From Candidatus Poribacteria bacterium (GTDB lineage Bacteria; Poribacteria; WGA-4E; WGA-3G): a stretch of 47,645 bases of DNA. The translations under genes were made by a program, and so were the position numbers. Shown one piece after another: positions 8,430 to 16,943 of this stretch. The stretch is taken from the NCBI GenBank assembly GCA_021295715.1, contig JAGWBV010000034.1, forward strand, positions 1 to 47,645. The letters are read 5' to 3'. Numbering within the stretch: the first letter of the stretch is position 1; every line of letters starts with the position of its first letter. The notes beneath the pieces were generated by a model. That model was not told the DNA's origin. It saw only the letters and a program-made list of their open reading frames with translations, and made no database searches.

Positions 8430-10976
8430 ATGGAAAATATCCAAGAACGAAACATAGAAAATGAACTGACGACATCGTATCTTACCTACGCGATGAGCGT
8501 CAATACCAATCGTGCGATACCCGATGTCCGCGATGGTCTCAAACCGAGTACCCGTCGAATTATTTACGCGATGGGACAGATAAATCTCACTGCCAATCGA
8601 CCTTATGACAAATGCGCTGCCGTTGTTGGGGAGGTGATGAAGAACTACCACCCACACGGTGATGGTCCCATTTACGGGACTCTCGTTGGTTTAGCACAGC
8701 CGTTTAGTATACGCTATCCGTTAATAGACGGACAGGGCAACTTCGGGAGTATTGACGACGATCCGCCGGGGGCGATGCGCTATACGGAATGCCGACTTTC
8801 TGTTATTGCCAGTGAGATGCTCACTGACATTGAAAAACAGGTCGTTGATTTCCAACCTAACTATAAAGACTCTCTCGAAGAACCGACAGTTCTTCCGGGG
8901 CTGCTACCGAATTTGCTCATCAATGGCACAACAGGTATAGGTGTTGGTTACCTTACCCGAATACCACCGCACAACCTCACTGAGGTTGTTGACGCGCTGC
9001 TTCATAAGCTCACGGATCCAGATGCCACTTCAGAAACGCTCATGGAACACATCCTCGGACCCGACTTCCCTACCGCAGGTATTATTGTCGGCACTCCTGG
9101 TATCCAGCAGATGTATACTACAGGTAAGGGAAGCATCACTATCCGAGCCAAAGCAGTCATAGAAAGATTTTCAGGGCGCGGAGGAGACCGGGAACAAATC
9201 GTCATAACCGAGATTCCTTATCAGGTTAAGAAAAATCAATTGTTACAGCGGATGTATGACCTTGTTGTCAGTAAAACCATTACTGGAATCAACGATATCC
9301 GAGACGAGTCAGACAAGGAAATTCGCATCGTTATACCCCTCAAACGCGGCGAAATCGCACAGGTTATCCTGAATCAACTGTATAAACATACGCAGATGCA
9401 GATGAACTTCAGTGCGAATCTTCTCTGCCTTGTGGAGGGACTTCCGAAGGTTCTAACACTCGAGGAAATCATCAGTCACTACCTTGACCACCGCAGGGAT
9501 GTGGTCCGGCGGCGGACGCAATTTGAACTTGCCCGTGCCGAACGTAGAAATCACATTTTAGAGGGATACCTCTTGGCACTGCAAAACCTCGAGGCAATTA
9601 TAGAGATTGTTCAAACGGCAGAATCACCGCAAACAGCAGAAGCGGAACTCCGTGAAACCTATCAACTCAGCGAGCAGCAGGCGAGAGAAATTCTCACGAT
9701 GACGCTCCGGCAGCTGACGGGACTCGAACGCCAGCGAATTCACGATGAATATACAGAACTCCTTGATCATATCGCCGAATTTCGCGCGATTCTTGCCGAC
9801 GAAACGTTGATAACAGATATTATCCGAACGGAACTCGAAACCCTCAAAGAGAAATATGGGGATGAGCGTCGGACTGAAATCACGGGTGAAGTCAGGGAAT
9901 TTGAGGTCGAAGACCTCATCGCTGACGAAGAGATGGTCGTCACACTCTCCCATTCCGGCTACATCAAACGGTTACCTATGGACACCTATCAGAAGCAGCA
10001 TCGCGGTGGTGTCGGGATCCGCGGCGCTGCGCGAAAAGATGGCGATTTTTTGGAACACATCTTCGTCGCCACTGCCCATCAAAATATTCTGTTCTTTACA
10101 GATTTGGGCAAATGTTATACACTTAAAGTCTATCAAATTCCTGAAGCCAGTCGCCAATCAGTCGGGCGCGCAGTCGTCAACCTACTCCGCTTATCAAAAG
10201 GTGAGAATATCACAGCCTATGTTACTGTCCCGCCTAAAACCCTTAGTCGCAAAAGTGAAGGGGCGGATGCCGGCGAGGTTGCAATGGATGAAGTTGCAGC
10301 AGAGGCATTCGTCTTCATGTCAACGCAGCGAGGTATCGTCAAAAAAACAGAACTTTCCAGTTTTGAGAATACGCTGTCAAGCGGCATTATCGCCGTTAAT
10401 CTTGACGATGGTGATAAACTTATCGGTGCACAAGTAACGGACGGTGATTCCGATGTCATTCTTGTCACCCACAAAGGGGTTGCGATTCGTTTCAGTGAAA
10501 AAGATGCAAGACCTCTTGGACGCAACACGCGAGGCGTGCGAGGTATAGAACTTGGCGACGAAGATTTCGTTGCACAAATGGTTATTGTTAAGAGCGAAAC
10601 ACTGGAAACAGAGGAAGACACAGCTGCTTCCAGAGAAGACGATACTTTATTGATTGTTACAGAAAATGGGTACGGTAAGCGGACAGCGGTCTCTGCCTAT
10701 CGTTCTCAAAAACGCGGTGGAAAAGGCATTATCGCCATCGGGAAATCTGCCCGAAATGGGGCGGTTGTCGCTGCAAAACGCGTCGCAAATATTGATGAAC
10801 TTGTACTCATTAGTTCAAACGGATATGTCACCCGGACGGCGGTCGGGGACATTCGACGTATTGGGCGTAACACCCAAGGTGTGCGAATCATGGCACTCCA
10901 AACAGACGAAAAACTTGTCGACGCAGCCAAGATCGAATTCTCATCCGCCCTACTTGAGGAAGAATCAGATTCCTAA
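8430..10976 (+). CDS. gyrA: DNA gyrase subunit A
   Basis: DNA-breaking and rejoining subunit of gyrase. 848 residues. The breakage domain carries the catalytic tyrosine in GAMRYTECRLS (about residue 115). The C-terminal beta-pinwheel has six repeat blades, including HRGGVGIRG and the GyrA box KRGGKGI, which favours gyrase over topoisomerase IV. In the quinolone-resistance region the sequence reads HPHGDGPIYGT where E. coli has HPHGDSAVYDT, so the equivalents of Ser83 and Asp87 are both glycine. ATG 8430 follows a CCGCAAGG leader. It ends 124 bp before the TPR gene, with an H repeat in between and no clear terminator. Confidence 0.96.
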   Translation: MENIQERNIENELTTSYLTYAMSVNTNRAIPDVRDGLKPSTRRIIYAMGQINLTANRPYDKCAAVVGEVMKNYHPHGDGPIYGTLVGLAQPFSIRYPLIDGQGNFGSIDDDPPGAMRYTECRLSVIASEMLTDIEKQVVDFQPNYKDSLEEPTVLPGLLPNLLINGTTGIGVGYLTRIPPHNLTEVVDALLHKLTDPDATSETLMEHILGPDFPTAGIIVGTPGIQQMYTTGKGSITIRAKAVIERFSGRGGDREQIVITEIPYQVKKNQLLQRMYDLVVSKTITGINDIRDESDKEIRIVIPLKRGEIAQVILNQLYKHTQMQMNFSANLLCLVEGLPKVLTLEEIISHYLDHRRDVVRRRTQFELARAERRNHILEGYLLALQNLEAIIEIVQTAESPQTAEAELRETYQLSEQQAREILTMTLRQLTGLERQRIHDEYTELLDHIAEFRAILADETLITDIIRTELETLKEKYGDERRTEITGEVREFEVEDLIADEEMVVTLSHSGYIKRLPMDTYQKQHRGGVGIRGAARKDGDFLEHIFVATAHQNILFFTDLGKCYTLKVYQIPEASRQSVGRAVVNLLRLSKGENITAYVTVPPKTLSRKSEGADAGEVAMDEVAAEAFVFMSTQRGIVKKTELSSFENTLSSGIIAVNLDDGDKLIGAQVTDGDSDVILVTHKGVAIRFSEKDARPLGRNTRGVRGIELGDEDFVAQMVIVKSETLETEEDTAASREDDTLLIVTENGYGKRTAVSAYRSQKRGGKGIIAIGKSARNGAVVAAKRVANIDELVLISSNGYVTRTAVGDIRRIGRNTQGVRIMALQTDEKLVDAAKIEFSSALLEEESDS

Positions 10977-10995
10977 GGAGTGGTTGTCGGAAAAA

Positions 10996-11095
10996 TAGCG
11001 GTCAGCAATCAGCAATCAGTTAAGAGGGTATTTGTGAACCATAACCCCTTACAATTGATGGCTAAGAGCCGATAGCCGATAGCCGACGGCTAAGA
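10996..11095. repeat. H-family heptad hairpin repeat (gyrA-TPR spacer)
   Basis: Left arm of heptads TCAGCAA TCAGCAA TCAGTTA, then AAGAGGG, a loop, CCCCTT, and a right arm of heptads AAGAGCC GATAGCC GATAGCC. The arms are partly complementary, so the unit can fold. It ends 4 bp before the next start codon. This is the clearest copy of the family. Confidence 0.82.
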
Positions 11096-11099
11096 AACA

Positions 11100-12818
11100 A
11101 TGAAACATTTTAAAGCGATCTCAATCCTTGTTTTAATCATAGTATGTCTCCCTTTGGGCTCCAATTTGCAAGCGCAAACCGGAGGTGAAACACCTGAATT
11201 GGTGATACTCCCTGATGCTGATGCAGGATTGAATTCAAATATGACCCGCGTCGCAGGACTTTATACCAAGTTAATGTGGGCGACATACTACAGAACAGGC
11301 GAGCGCAGCATCCCAAAAAGCAAAGCTCTCTACGATGCCTTGATTGAGGAAATTGATGATGCCACCACCCTTCTCGAAGATGGACTCCTATCTGCAGAGG
11401 AAGTGAGTTTTATCTATGCCGAACGTGCCTCACTTCGGTATCCTAAATTGCAGGATATCAATGGGGCAGAAGAGGACGCGAAAACAGCTATTGAACTGAA
11501 TTCTGACAATGTAAAGGCAACATGGGTTCTTGCCCAAATAGTAACCGAGCGATTTCTGTATCAAATGGAACGGAACAGAAACGGTAGAAGACTTAACACG
11601 CTACAAAAGGAGATGTTTGATACCCTAAAACGCGTGGTCGATTTAGATCCCGATCACAATAAGGCTTACTTCTACCTTGGTAGTATGGCACGTGATCTCG
11701 GCGATACTGAACTTGCCATTACGTCCTTCAAGGCACTGACACGCATTATTCCTTATGATGACCGATATTATCGGGAACTCGCTGAACTCTATAAAAGTCA
11801 AAACCGGCTCGATGAGGCTGTCCAGTCCTACGAAAGAGTTGTCACTATTCGACCCGAACAGAAAAGTGCCCGAAATCGGCTTGGGCAGCTTCACCTTCAA
11901 GCTGGCGATTATCCTGCAGCGATAAAAACTTTCCTCTCTGTTTTGCCACCACTTGAAGGACAGTTGGAGACGAATGGTGTGAGGGAACGCGCTACGCCTA
12001 ATGTCAGTGAAGAAGAAATTGAAGCGCACCAAGGCATTAGCCTCGCATATCAGGCGCAAAATGACTTTGAGCAATCTGAATTCCATATCACGCGCGCAAT
12101 CAATTTGTTGGAAGAACGGGCAAAACGAACTCGTACCGGTTTCCGGACGAGAAGTAGCGAACGTATCGAATTAGCGAACCGTATCCAAGAGGCACGCTAC
12201 ACCCTCGGACAAATATACCTCAAATTCAATGTCCCTCGGAAAGCCGTCCAAACTTTTACGAAGATCCTATCTACCAATGATAAATATGTCCCTGCGCTTT
12301 CCGGTATAGGAATGGCGTATCAAATGCAAGACGATGTGAAACGCGCTGAAATTTATCTCCGTCGGGCAATTGAGTTATCTGCTGAAGAAGAATTGCCGGA
12401 TGCCTACAACGCATTAGGATATCTCTATGCAGAGCAAGGTATTAATTTAGATGAAGCCGCAGCTTTAGTGCGCCGAGCACTCAAAAGCGTGCCGAAATCT
12501 GGAGCATATCTTGATAGTTTGGGACTCATCTACTTTAAACAGGGAAAACTTGATGCAGCTATAGAAAACCTGGAGCAGGCGCTCCACTATCTACCCGATA
12601 CACCTGAAATTCTCTTGCATCTCGCTGACGCTTATCTTGGAAAAGGCTTGAAACAGAAAGCTTTGCAAACTTTGGAGCAAGCAGTCCTCCTTGAACCCAA
12701 TAACGCTGAACTACGCCAGAAACTTGAAAGAAGCCTTCAGCAATCAGGGGTCGGTGGTCGGGAGAACGGTTTCAATCAGCCGACGGTTTCCGATAGTGAT
12801 GCCCCTGAAAGCCGATAA
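11100..12818 (+). CDS. Exported tetratricopeptide-repeat protein
   Basis: 572 residues starting with a signal peptide (MKHFKAISILVLIIVCLPLG, cleavage near LQAQ). The rest is almost all TPR helix pairs: recognisable units include NKAYFYLGSMARDLGDTELA, YYRELAELYKSQNRLDEAV, ARNRLGQLHLQAGDYPAAI, AYLDSLGLIYFKQGKLDAAI and EILLHLADAYLGKGLKQKAL. Such proteins are periplasmic scaffolds and no enzyme motif is visible. The last about 28 residues (from LQQSGVG) are read from an H-family repeat and do not look like TPR. The stop is 2 bp before the next ATG, so it is probably translated with the peptidase gene. The specific role is unknown. Confidence 0.85.
   Translation: MKHFKAISILVLIIVCLPLGSNLQAQTGGETPELVILPDADAGLNSNMTRVAGLYTKLMWATYYRTGERSIPKSKALYDALIEEIDDATTLLEDGLLSAEEVSFIYAERASLRYPKLQDINGAEEDAKTAIELNSDNVKATWVLAQIVTERFLYQMERNRNGRRLNTLQKEMFDTLKRVVDLDPDHNKAYFYLGSMARDLGDTELAITSFKALTRIIPYDDRYYRELAELYKSQNRLDEAVQSYERVVTIRPEQKSARNRLGQLHLQAGDYPAAIKTFLSVLPPLEGQLETNGVRERATPNVSEEEIEAHQGISLAYQAQNDFEQSEFHITRAINLLEERAKRTRTGFRTRSSERIELANRIQEARYTLGQIYLKFNVPRKAVQTFTKILSTNDKYVPALSGIGMAYQMQDDVKRAEIYLRRAIELSAEEELPDAYNALGYLYAEQGINLDEAAALVRRALKSVPKSGAYLDSLGLIYFKQGKLDAAIENLEQALHYLPDTPEILLHLADAYLGKGLKQKALQTLEQAVLLEPNNAELRQKLERSLQQSGVGGRENGFNQPTVSDSDAPESR
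12736..12818. repeat. H-family repeat forming the 3' end of the TPR gene
   Basis: Heptad-like TTCAGCAATCAGGGGTCGG, then CAGCCGACGG...CCGATAG, ending at AAGCCGATAA, which supplies the stop codon. It encodes the Gln/Ser/Gly-rich tail of the TPR protein. Confidence 0.65.
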
Positions 12819-12820
12819 CC

Positions 12821-14623
12821 ATGCATAAATCCCTCGTTAGAATCTCATATCCACATTCGCTCTTTGCTGGTGGTGTGCTTGCGAGGTTTTCGCTCATCGC
12901 ATTACTGCTTTTCGGGTATCCCTGTGTAGAAGAGGTTTGTAACGCCGATTCATATATCTGTGGGACACCGCATTTATCAAATAGCCGTCAGCAGTCGGCG
13001 ATCAGCCTTCAGCAAGAGGACTTTGTTATACAAAAACCTCTTAACCGACGATTTCCGACAGTCGATACCCGACAGCCAAATGCTCCTGCCTTGCCTGCTG
13101 CGCCAGCTTTGCCAATTGGTACAGAACGCACCTTCTTCGCCCCTGATTTTAGAAGCATGCAACAGTACACCGTCTCCGCCGTTCTCCGCGGTGTAGGCAG
13201 TTTCTGCTACGTTTTCGTTGAGGAAGCTGAGTGGAACACACGGGTTACCGCTCGAACCGTTCAGGCAATAATCCGCGCTTTTGATGCCGCGACGCCAGCG
13301 AATCCACAGCAAGGAATTTATCCGACATTGACGAAGCTCTTCGGAGTTCCACCCGATATTGACGGAAATGGCAGGATTGTCTTACTGCTGCTCAACATTC
13401 AGGATGCACGCGGTGCTGACCGTTACACAGCGGGGTTTTTCAATCCAGCCGACCAGCAACAGGGGTTACTCCGAAATCCGGGGTTCCGAGGGTTCCCAAT
13501 TCGTAGTAACGAAGCAGAGATGCTATACATTGATACGCAACCTCTGAATCCGAACAGCGAAAGAGCACACAATGTTATTGCACATGAATTTCAACATCTC
13601 CTCAATTGGCGGCATGATGCAAGAGAAGTCAGCTGGGTTGATGAAGGATGTGCAGTATATGCCTCATTTCTCTGCGGCTATTCTGTGCGGGAACATGTAG
13701 CAGCGTTTGAAAAAATGCCATCTATCTCGCTTGTGACGTGGCCCGAGGGAAACGCAGACTCGCTTCCACACTATGGTGCTGCCTTCTTATGGATGCTCTA
13801 TCTTCATGAGCAGTACGGAGGTATAGGTACACTTATCGAAATTGTCCAAAATCGCGGCACATCGCTCACCGGTATCTCAGATGCGCTCACATCTCGAGGC
13901 ATTACCCAAACGATTCCTGACCTCTTCATTGAATGGAAATTGGCTAACTATTTATCCGAGTATCGTGCCATCGGACTTTCTCTCACGCCTCGTCGATGGT
14001 ATGACGCCTACCCAAGCGGCACGCAGCAGGGACAGTTGCGCAATTTTTCGGCGGCGTATATCGGCTTTAGAGATGCCGAGGGGTTAACACTTGGATTCTC
14101 AAGTAATTCTCCAACGAGTAGTGCTGTTCATGCAATTGAATTTCATAACACGGGTACCGTCGATATCAAGGAGATAGAATTGTCAGCTGGTAATACCGGT
14201 TCCCTTATGTTATCGAATACCGCCGCGGAGGTCATTCTGGTTCCCAGTTTACAAATGGAAGCGATCAATCTCGATGGGCAAAGTTTGACATATCAATATA
14301 GTGCAACCCGCGGTGCACATATCACCTTTACTACCGCTGCTCTTCCGAATCCGGTGCATCCGCGTTACTGGGACATCATCGCCGAATCGGCGGAATCCCT
14401 CGTAGGGTTGACCCCCACTGTAACGCTGATGCTCTCTGACAGCAAGACGGAGCAGCTTTACCGAGAAGCGCAAGCGATGTATCCCATAATACAGGATCTG
14501 CAGGATAACCGTCTGTATCGATTCTCGTTCCTCCTTGAACCAGAAATAGAACCGAAGTCGGTGATATATCACGTTTCACTTGATTCGAGACCCGTTGGTA
14601 CCGGATCCTTAACCGATTTTTAA
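12821..14623 (+). CDS. Secreted zinc metallopeptidase, M30 (hyicolysin)-like
   Basis: 600 residues with an N-terminal hydrophobic export signal (FSLIALLLFGYPCV). The catalytic zinc motif HEFQH (residues about 255-259, in NVIAHEFQHLLNW) is followed by WVDEGCAVYAS, whose Glu is the likely third ligand, as in gluzincins of the M30 type. DIDGNGRIVLLLLNI upstream matches the calcium-loop-like segment seen in that family. The C-terminal about 220 residues look like beta-sandwich domains. Between signal and enzyme, residues about 55-86 are encoded by an H repeat. Start ATG 12821 follows the TPR stop by 2 bp, suggesting coupled translation. The substrate is unknown; the M6 or immune-inhibitor-A group is an alternative. 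Confidence 0.75.
   Translation: MHKSLVRISYPHSLFAGGVLARFSLIALLLFGYPCVEEVCNADSYICGTPHLSNSRQQSAISLQQEDFVIQKPLNRRFPTVDTRQPNAPALPAAPALPIGTERTFFAPDFRSMQQYTVSAVLRGVGSFCYVFVEEAEWNTRVTARTVQAIIRAFDAATPANPQQGIYPTLTKLFGVPPDIDGNGRIVLLLLNIQDARGADRYTAGFFNPADQQQGLLRNPGFRGFPIRSNEAEMLYIDTQPLNPNSERAHNVIAHEFQHLLNWRHDAREVSWVDEGCAVYASFLCGYSVREHVAAFEKMPSISLVTWPEGNADSLPHYGAAFLWMLYLHEQYGGIGTLIEIVQNRGTSLTGISDALTSRGITQTIPDLFIEWKLANYLSEYRAIGLSLTPRRWYDAYPSGTQQGQLRNFSAAYIGFRDAEGLTLGFSSNSPTSSAVHAIEFHNTGTVDIKEIELSAGNTGSLMLSNTAAEVILVPSLQMEAINLDGQSLTYQYSATRGAHITFTTAALPNPVHPRYWDIIAESAESLVGLTPTVTLMLSDSKTEQLYREAQAMYPIIQDLQDNRLYRFSFLLEPEIEPKSVIYHVSLDSRPVGTGSLTDF
12982..13078. repeat. H-family repeat inside the metallopeptidase gene
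   Basis: TAGCCGTCAGCAGTCGGCG, AAGAGG, loop, CCTCTT, and CCGACAGTCGATACCCGAC: both heptad arms and the conserved centre are present, yet the frame is intact. It encodes a Gln/Ser-rich then Arg/Pro-rich linker after the signal peptide. Confidence 0.75.
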
Positions 14624-14741
14624 TTTTTAATTGGTCCTTGCGGTTCGGTTCTTAACCACACAGATAGATGACCGAGTCACAAGTTAACGACAAACCTGCC
14701 CGAAGACAACGGCGGGCATCCCAGGAGGCCATAGTTAAAAA
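14624..14741. repeat. Diverged R-type spacer between the peptidase and propeller genes
   Basis: Begins AATTGGTCCTTGCGGTTCGG right after the stop (TTTTTAATTTTT), a reversed R end. It holds a changed core hairpin (GCCCG...CGGGC near 14698-14717) and ends CAGGAGGCCATAGTTAAAAA before the next ATG, where AGGAGG is the ribosome-binding site. No gene. Confidence 0.5.
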
Positions 14742-15704
14742 ATGCAACCTACACTCTATGCCGGAACCATTGGACAAAGTGTCTGGCGAAGTAATGACAA
14801 TGGAGACACATGGCGCAGGGCGAGTAATGAGCTTTTTCCTGAAGCCGATGTTCGCGCCATAGCGGTGAATCCAAGCGACTCAAACGTTCTTTACGCCGGG
14901 ACCGAAAAAGGTATCTTCCGATCAGACAATGCCGCCGAATCCTGGCATCGTCTCTCAAGTCCTATGGATGATTTGGAAGTTTGGGCGATCGCTATCGATT
15001 CAAGGACACCGGACACGCTCTACGCCGGTACGTGTCCTTCCGCACTTTTCAAATCCACTGACGGTGGTGACAGTTGGAAGCAGCTCAACGCTGATCTCGC
15101 ACAAGAATGCGAAGGTGTTCCGATTATCCCACGCGTCACGACCTTCGTGATTGACCCTGAAGATTCGCAAACGCTCTATGCTGGAATTGAGATTGATGGT
15201 ATGCACCTCAGCACAGATGGTGGTGAAACATGGGTTGAGCGAAGTGAGGGTCTCAGTAGCCTCGATATCCACGGGCTTTGCGTGGTTCCGGGTTCACCCA
15301 AAACGATCATCGCTGCGACAAACAATGATGTTTGTGTAACGACAGACATGGGACAACAGTGGATACCCTTAAATGTCAAAGCACACTATCCATGGCCCTA
15401 CTGTCGGGCAGCATTTTTCCTCAACAGCGATGCCGGTCAGGTCTTTATCGGTGCTGGAAATGGTCCTCCCGGTGATCAAGGGGCAATCTTCTCGACGCGT
15501 GATGCTGGGAAGACGTGGAACCGAGCTGACATCGGTAGAACAGCAAATAGTACGATCTGGTGTTTCGCTCACAATCCACAGTTTAACGACCTTCTTATCG
15601 CTTGCAGCGTGAGTGGACAACTCTACCGTAGTACAGATTCTGGCGAGTCATGGACCAAGCTTGATCACGAATTTGGGGAAGTTCGAGCATTGGCTATCGG
15701 ATAA
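14742..15704 (+). CDS. Seven-bladed BNR/Asp-box propeller protein
   Basis: 320 residues without a signal peptide, so apparently cytoplasmic unless the start is wrong. Seven Asp-box motifs of the S/T-x-D-x-G-x-T-W type are regularly spaced: SNDNGDTW, SDNAAESW, STDGGDSW, STDGGETW, TTDMGQQW, TRDAGKTW and STDSGESW. Each is preceded by an LYAGT-like strand. This is the sortilin/photosystem-stability-factor style of propeller. No sialidase active-site residues are evident, so an enzymatic role is not supported. ATG 14742 follows an AGGAGG at a longer than usual distance, bridged by GTTAAAAA. Likely function: binding or scaffolding; the partner is unknown. Confidence 0.85.
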   Translation: MQPTLYAGTIGQSVWRSNDNGDTWRRASNELFPEADVRAIAVNPSDSNVLYAGTEKGIFRSDNAAESWHRLSSPMDDLEVWAIAIDSRTPDTLYAGTCPSALFKSTDGGDSWKQLNADLAQECEGVPIIPRVTTFVIDPEDSQTLYAGIEIDGMHLSTDGGETWVERSEGLSSLDIHGLCVVPGSPKTIIAATNNDVCVTTDMGQQWIPLNVKAHYPWPYCRAAFFLNSDAGQVFIGAGNGPPGDQGAIFSTRDAGKTWNRADIGRTANSTIWCFAHNPQFNDLLIACSVSGQLYRSTDSGESWTKLDHEFGEVRALAIG

Positions 15705-15708
15705 AGGC

Positions 15709-15738
15709 TTGACTTATTTCTGTAATTTATGATATGCT
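15709..15738 (+). promoter_or_regulatory. Putative sigma70-type promoter upstream of the lipoprotein gene
   Basis: TTGACT (15709-15714), an 18-bp spacer, and TATGCT (15733-15738), starting 5 bp after the propeller stop codon. It would give a long leader of about 290 nt that includes the palindrome and the short frame below. Confidence 0.6.
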
Positions 15739-15798
15739 GTTGGTAAAATGTAGGGCAAAAGCGAATTGTGCTTTGATGGCACAGTTTGGTTTCCGATA

Positions 15799-15828
15799 TA
15801 TGGGCGCGATTGCTGAATCGCGCCCATA
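15799..15828. repeat. Perfect 13-bp-stem palindrome
   Basis: TATGGGCGCGATT, loop GCTG, and the exact complement. No T-run follows, so it is not a textbook terminator; it could be a small repeated hairpin or protein-binding site. It abuts the GTG of a short reading frame. Confidence 0.8.
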
Positions 15829-15948
15829 GTGAAACAGGTGTATGAACCTGATCATCAGGAAACTGAAATCCCTTACGCCCGAGACATCGAACATGCCGAC
15901 GAGATTTTTAAGTGGACACAAGAGCAGCAAAAATCTCGCAAACTATAG
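15829..15948 (+). CDS. Possible 39-residue peptide or gene remnant
   Basis: GTG start directly after the palindrome. The protein has a charged, ordinary composition (YARDIEHADEIFKWTQEQQ near its centre and end) and reads like the C-terminus of a larger helical protein. No ribosome-binding site is visible, so it may be the leftover 3' end of a lost gene. Not recognised. The rest of 15705-16033 holds only the promoter, the palindrome and the next ribosome-binding site. Confidence 0.3.
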   Translation: MKQVYEPDHQETEIPYARDIEHADEIFKWTQEQQKSRKL

Positions 15949-16033
15949 GTTGGGATAGGAGACAGGTTTTCTGACCCAGTCTACAAAAATTTGGCTTTCA
16001 AGTTACGCCCAAAATTATAGGAGGCACACTTCA

Positions 16034-16816
16034 GTGATACGTTTCTTTACACTTCTAATTATACCGCTTCTCTGCATCGCAATGGCAGGCTGTGGTAGTG
16101 ATGATGGTGAAATTGACATTGATACCCCACCCCCAATTACGGATGCAAAGCGCATTGCAATTGTTCCATTCTTTGCTAAAACAGGAGCAGCAGAGGACGT
16201 TGGCAAGTTAGCTGGACGGATTGGCGTGAACCTCGCAACCCGTCTGGAACTGATATTCAAAGAAGCAGAATGGGTTTATGACATCTCAAACAAGGTTAAA
16301 CCGGTTGCAGATAAACTCACAGAGTTAGGCTTAACGGTGGAGCAGGTCTATGCAGATCCTGCCTTGGCAGCGAAACTCGGACAGGCACTCAGCACCGATA
16401 TGGTTATCATCGGAAGGGTGGAAGAACCGAAGATAACCAATCAGGACTACAACCAACTTCTTATGAAACAGGGTAGACAAGGTGGAATTTCCGGTACATC
16501 CACCTATATTCGCACCCGTCTGACTGCCCGGGGGCTTACCCGCGTCAAGGTCATCGATGCAAACTCCAATAAGATTATTTTCAACAACCGTATCGGATCG
16601 TATCTCAAGTATTGGTACGCCTATCAGACCCAGCAGAGCGAACAGCAAATATTTAAGAGCCGTATGGATAGGCTTGCCGATTTAGGTAAATATCTCCCCC
16701 TCAGAATCGCTTATGTTCTTCATCCAACTGGGTTAAAGTTGGAAACCGAAGAGCAGATTCTGCTTAAACCGGACATGGTGCTCAAAGGGACAGGCGGTAT
16801 TGTTGAGTTTAACTGA
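16034..16816 (+). CDS. Outer-membrane lipoprotein with CsgG/LpoB-like fold (putative)
   Basis: 260 residues. The signal MIRFFTLLIIPLLCIAMAGC ends in a lipobox (AMAGC), so Cys20 should be lipidated. The mature part begins with a polar linker and then RIAIVPFFAKTG, and continues with a stretch in which a protein is defined as a rate or abundance sensor (STDMVIIGRVEEP), resembling LpoB/CsgG/GNA1162-type lipoproteins. The start is GTG 16034, chosen because a perfect AGGAGG lies 9 bp upstream; no ATG fits. It is followed by a strong terminator, so this is the end of the plus-strand unit. The family assignment is tentative; lipoprotein status is firm. Confidence 0.75.
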   Translation: MIRFFTLLIIPLLCIAMAGCGSDDGEIDIDTPPPITDAKRIAIVPFFAKTGAAEDVGKLAGRIGVNLATRLELIFKEAEWVYDISNKVKPVADKLTELGLTVEQVYADPALAAKLGQALSTDMVIIGRVEEPKITNQDYNQLLMKQGRQGGISGTSTYIRTRLTARGLTRVKVIDANSNKIIFNNRIGSYLKYWYAYQTQQSEQQIFKSRMDRLADLGKYLPLRIAYVLHPTGLKLETEEQILLKPDMVLKGTGGIVEFN

Positions 16817-16852
16817 AGCGGATAGAAACGGTTTCTAACGCATCAAATCTTC

Positions 16853-16904
16853 GGCGTGAAAACCCCCACCTTTCGGTGGGGGCGAAAACGCCGTTTCTTT
16901 TTTG
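16853..16904 (+). terminator. Hairpin terminator after the lipoprotein gene
   Basis: Two-part stem: GGCGT/ACGCC outside and CCCCCACC/GGTGGGGG inside around a TTTC loop, separated by a GAAAA/CGAAA internal loop, followed by GTTTCTTTTTT. It serves the plus-strand gene; the next gene is convergent. Confidence 0.8.
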
Positions 16905-16943
16905 CAGGGCAGCTTCCTTCGGTAGCAGTCGTGAGTTCTATCT

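Noticed and set aside
11683-11698. TGGCACG strings (also 35785, 39374) as sigma54 promoters
   Set aside because: All lie inside coding regions and lack the TTGC -12 element at correct spacing.
14742-15704. Sialidase or glycoside hydrolase call for the BNR protein
   Set aside because: Asp boxes are structural; no sialidase Arg triad or RIP motif is seen.
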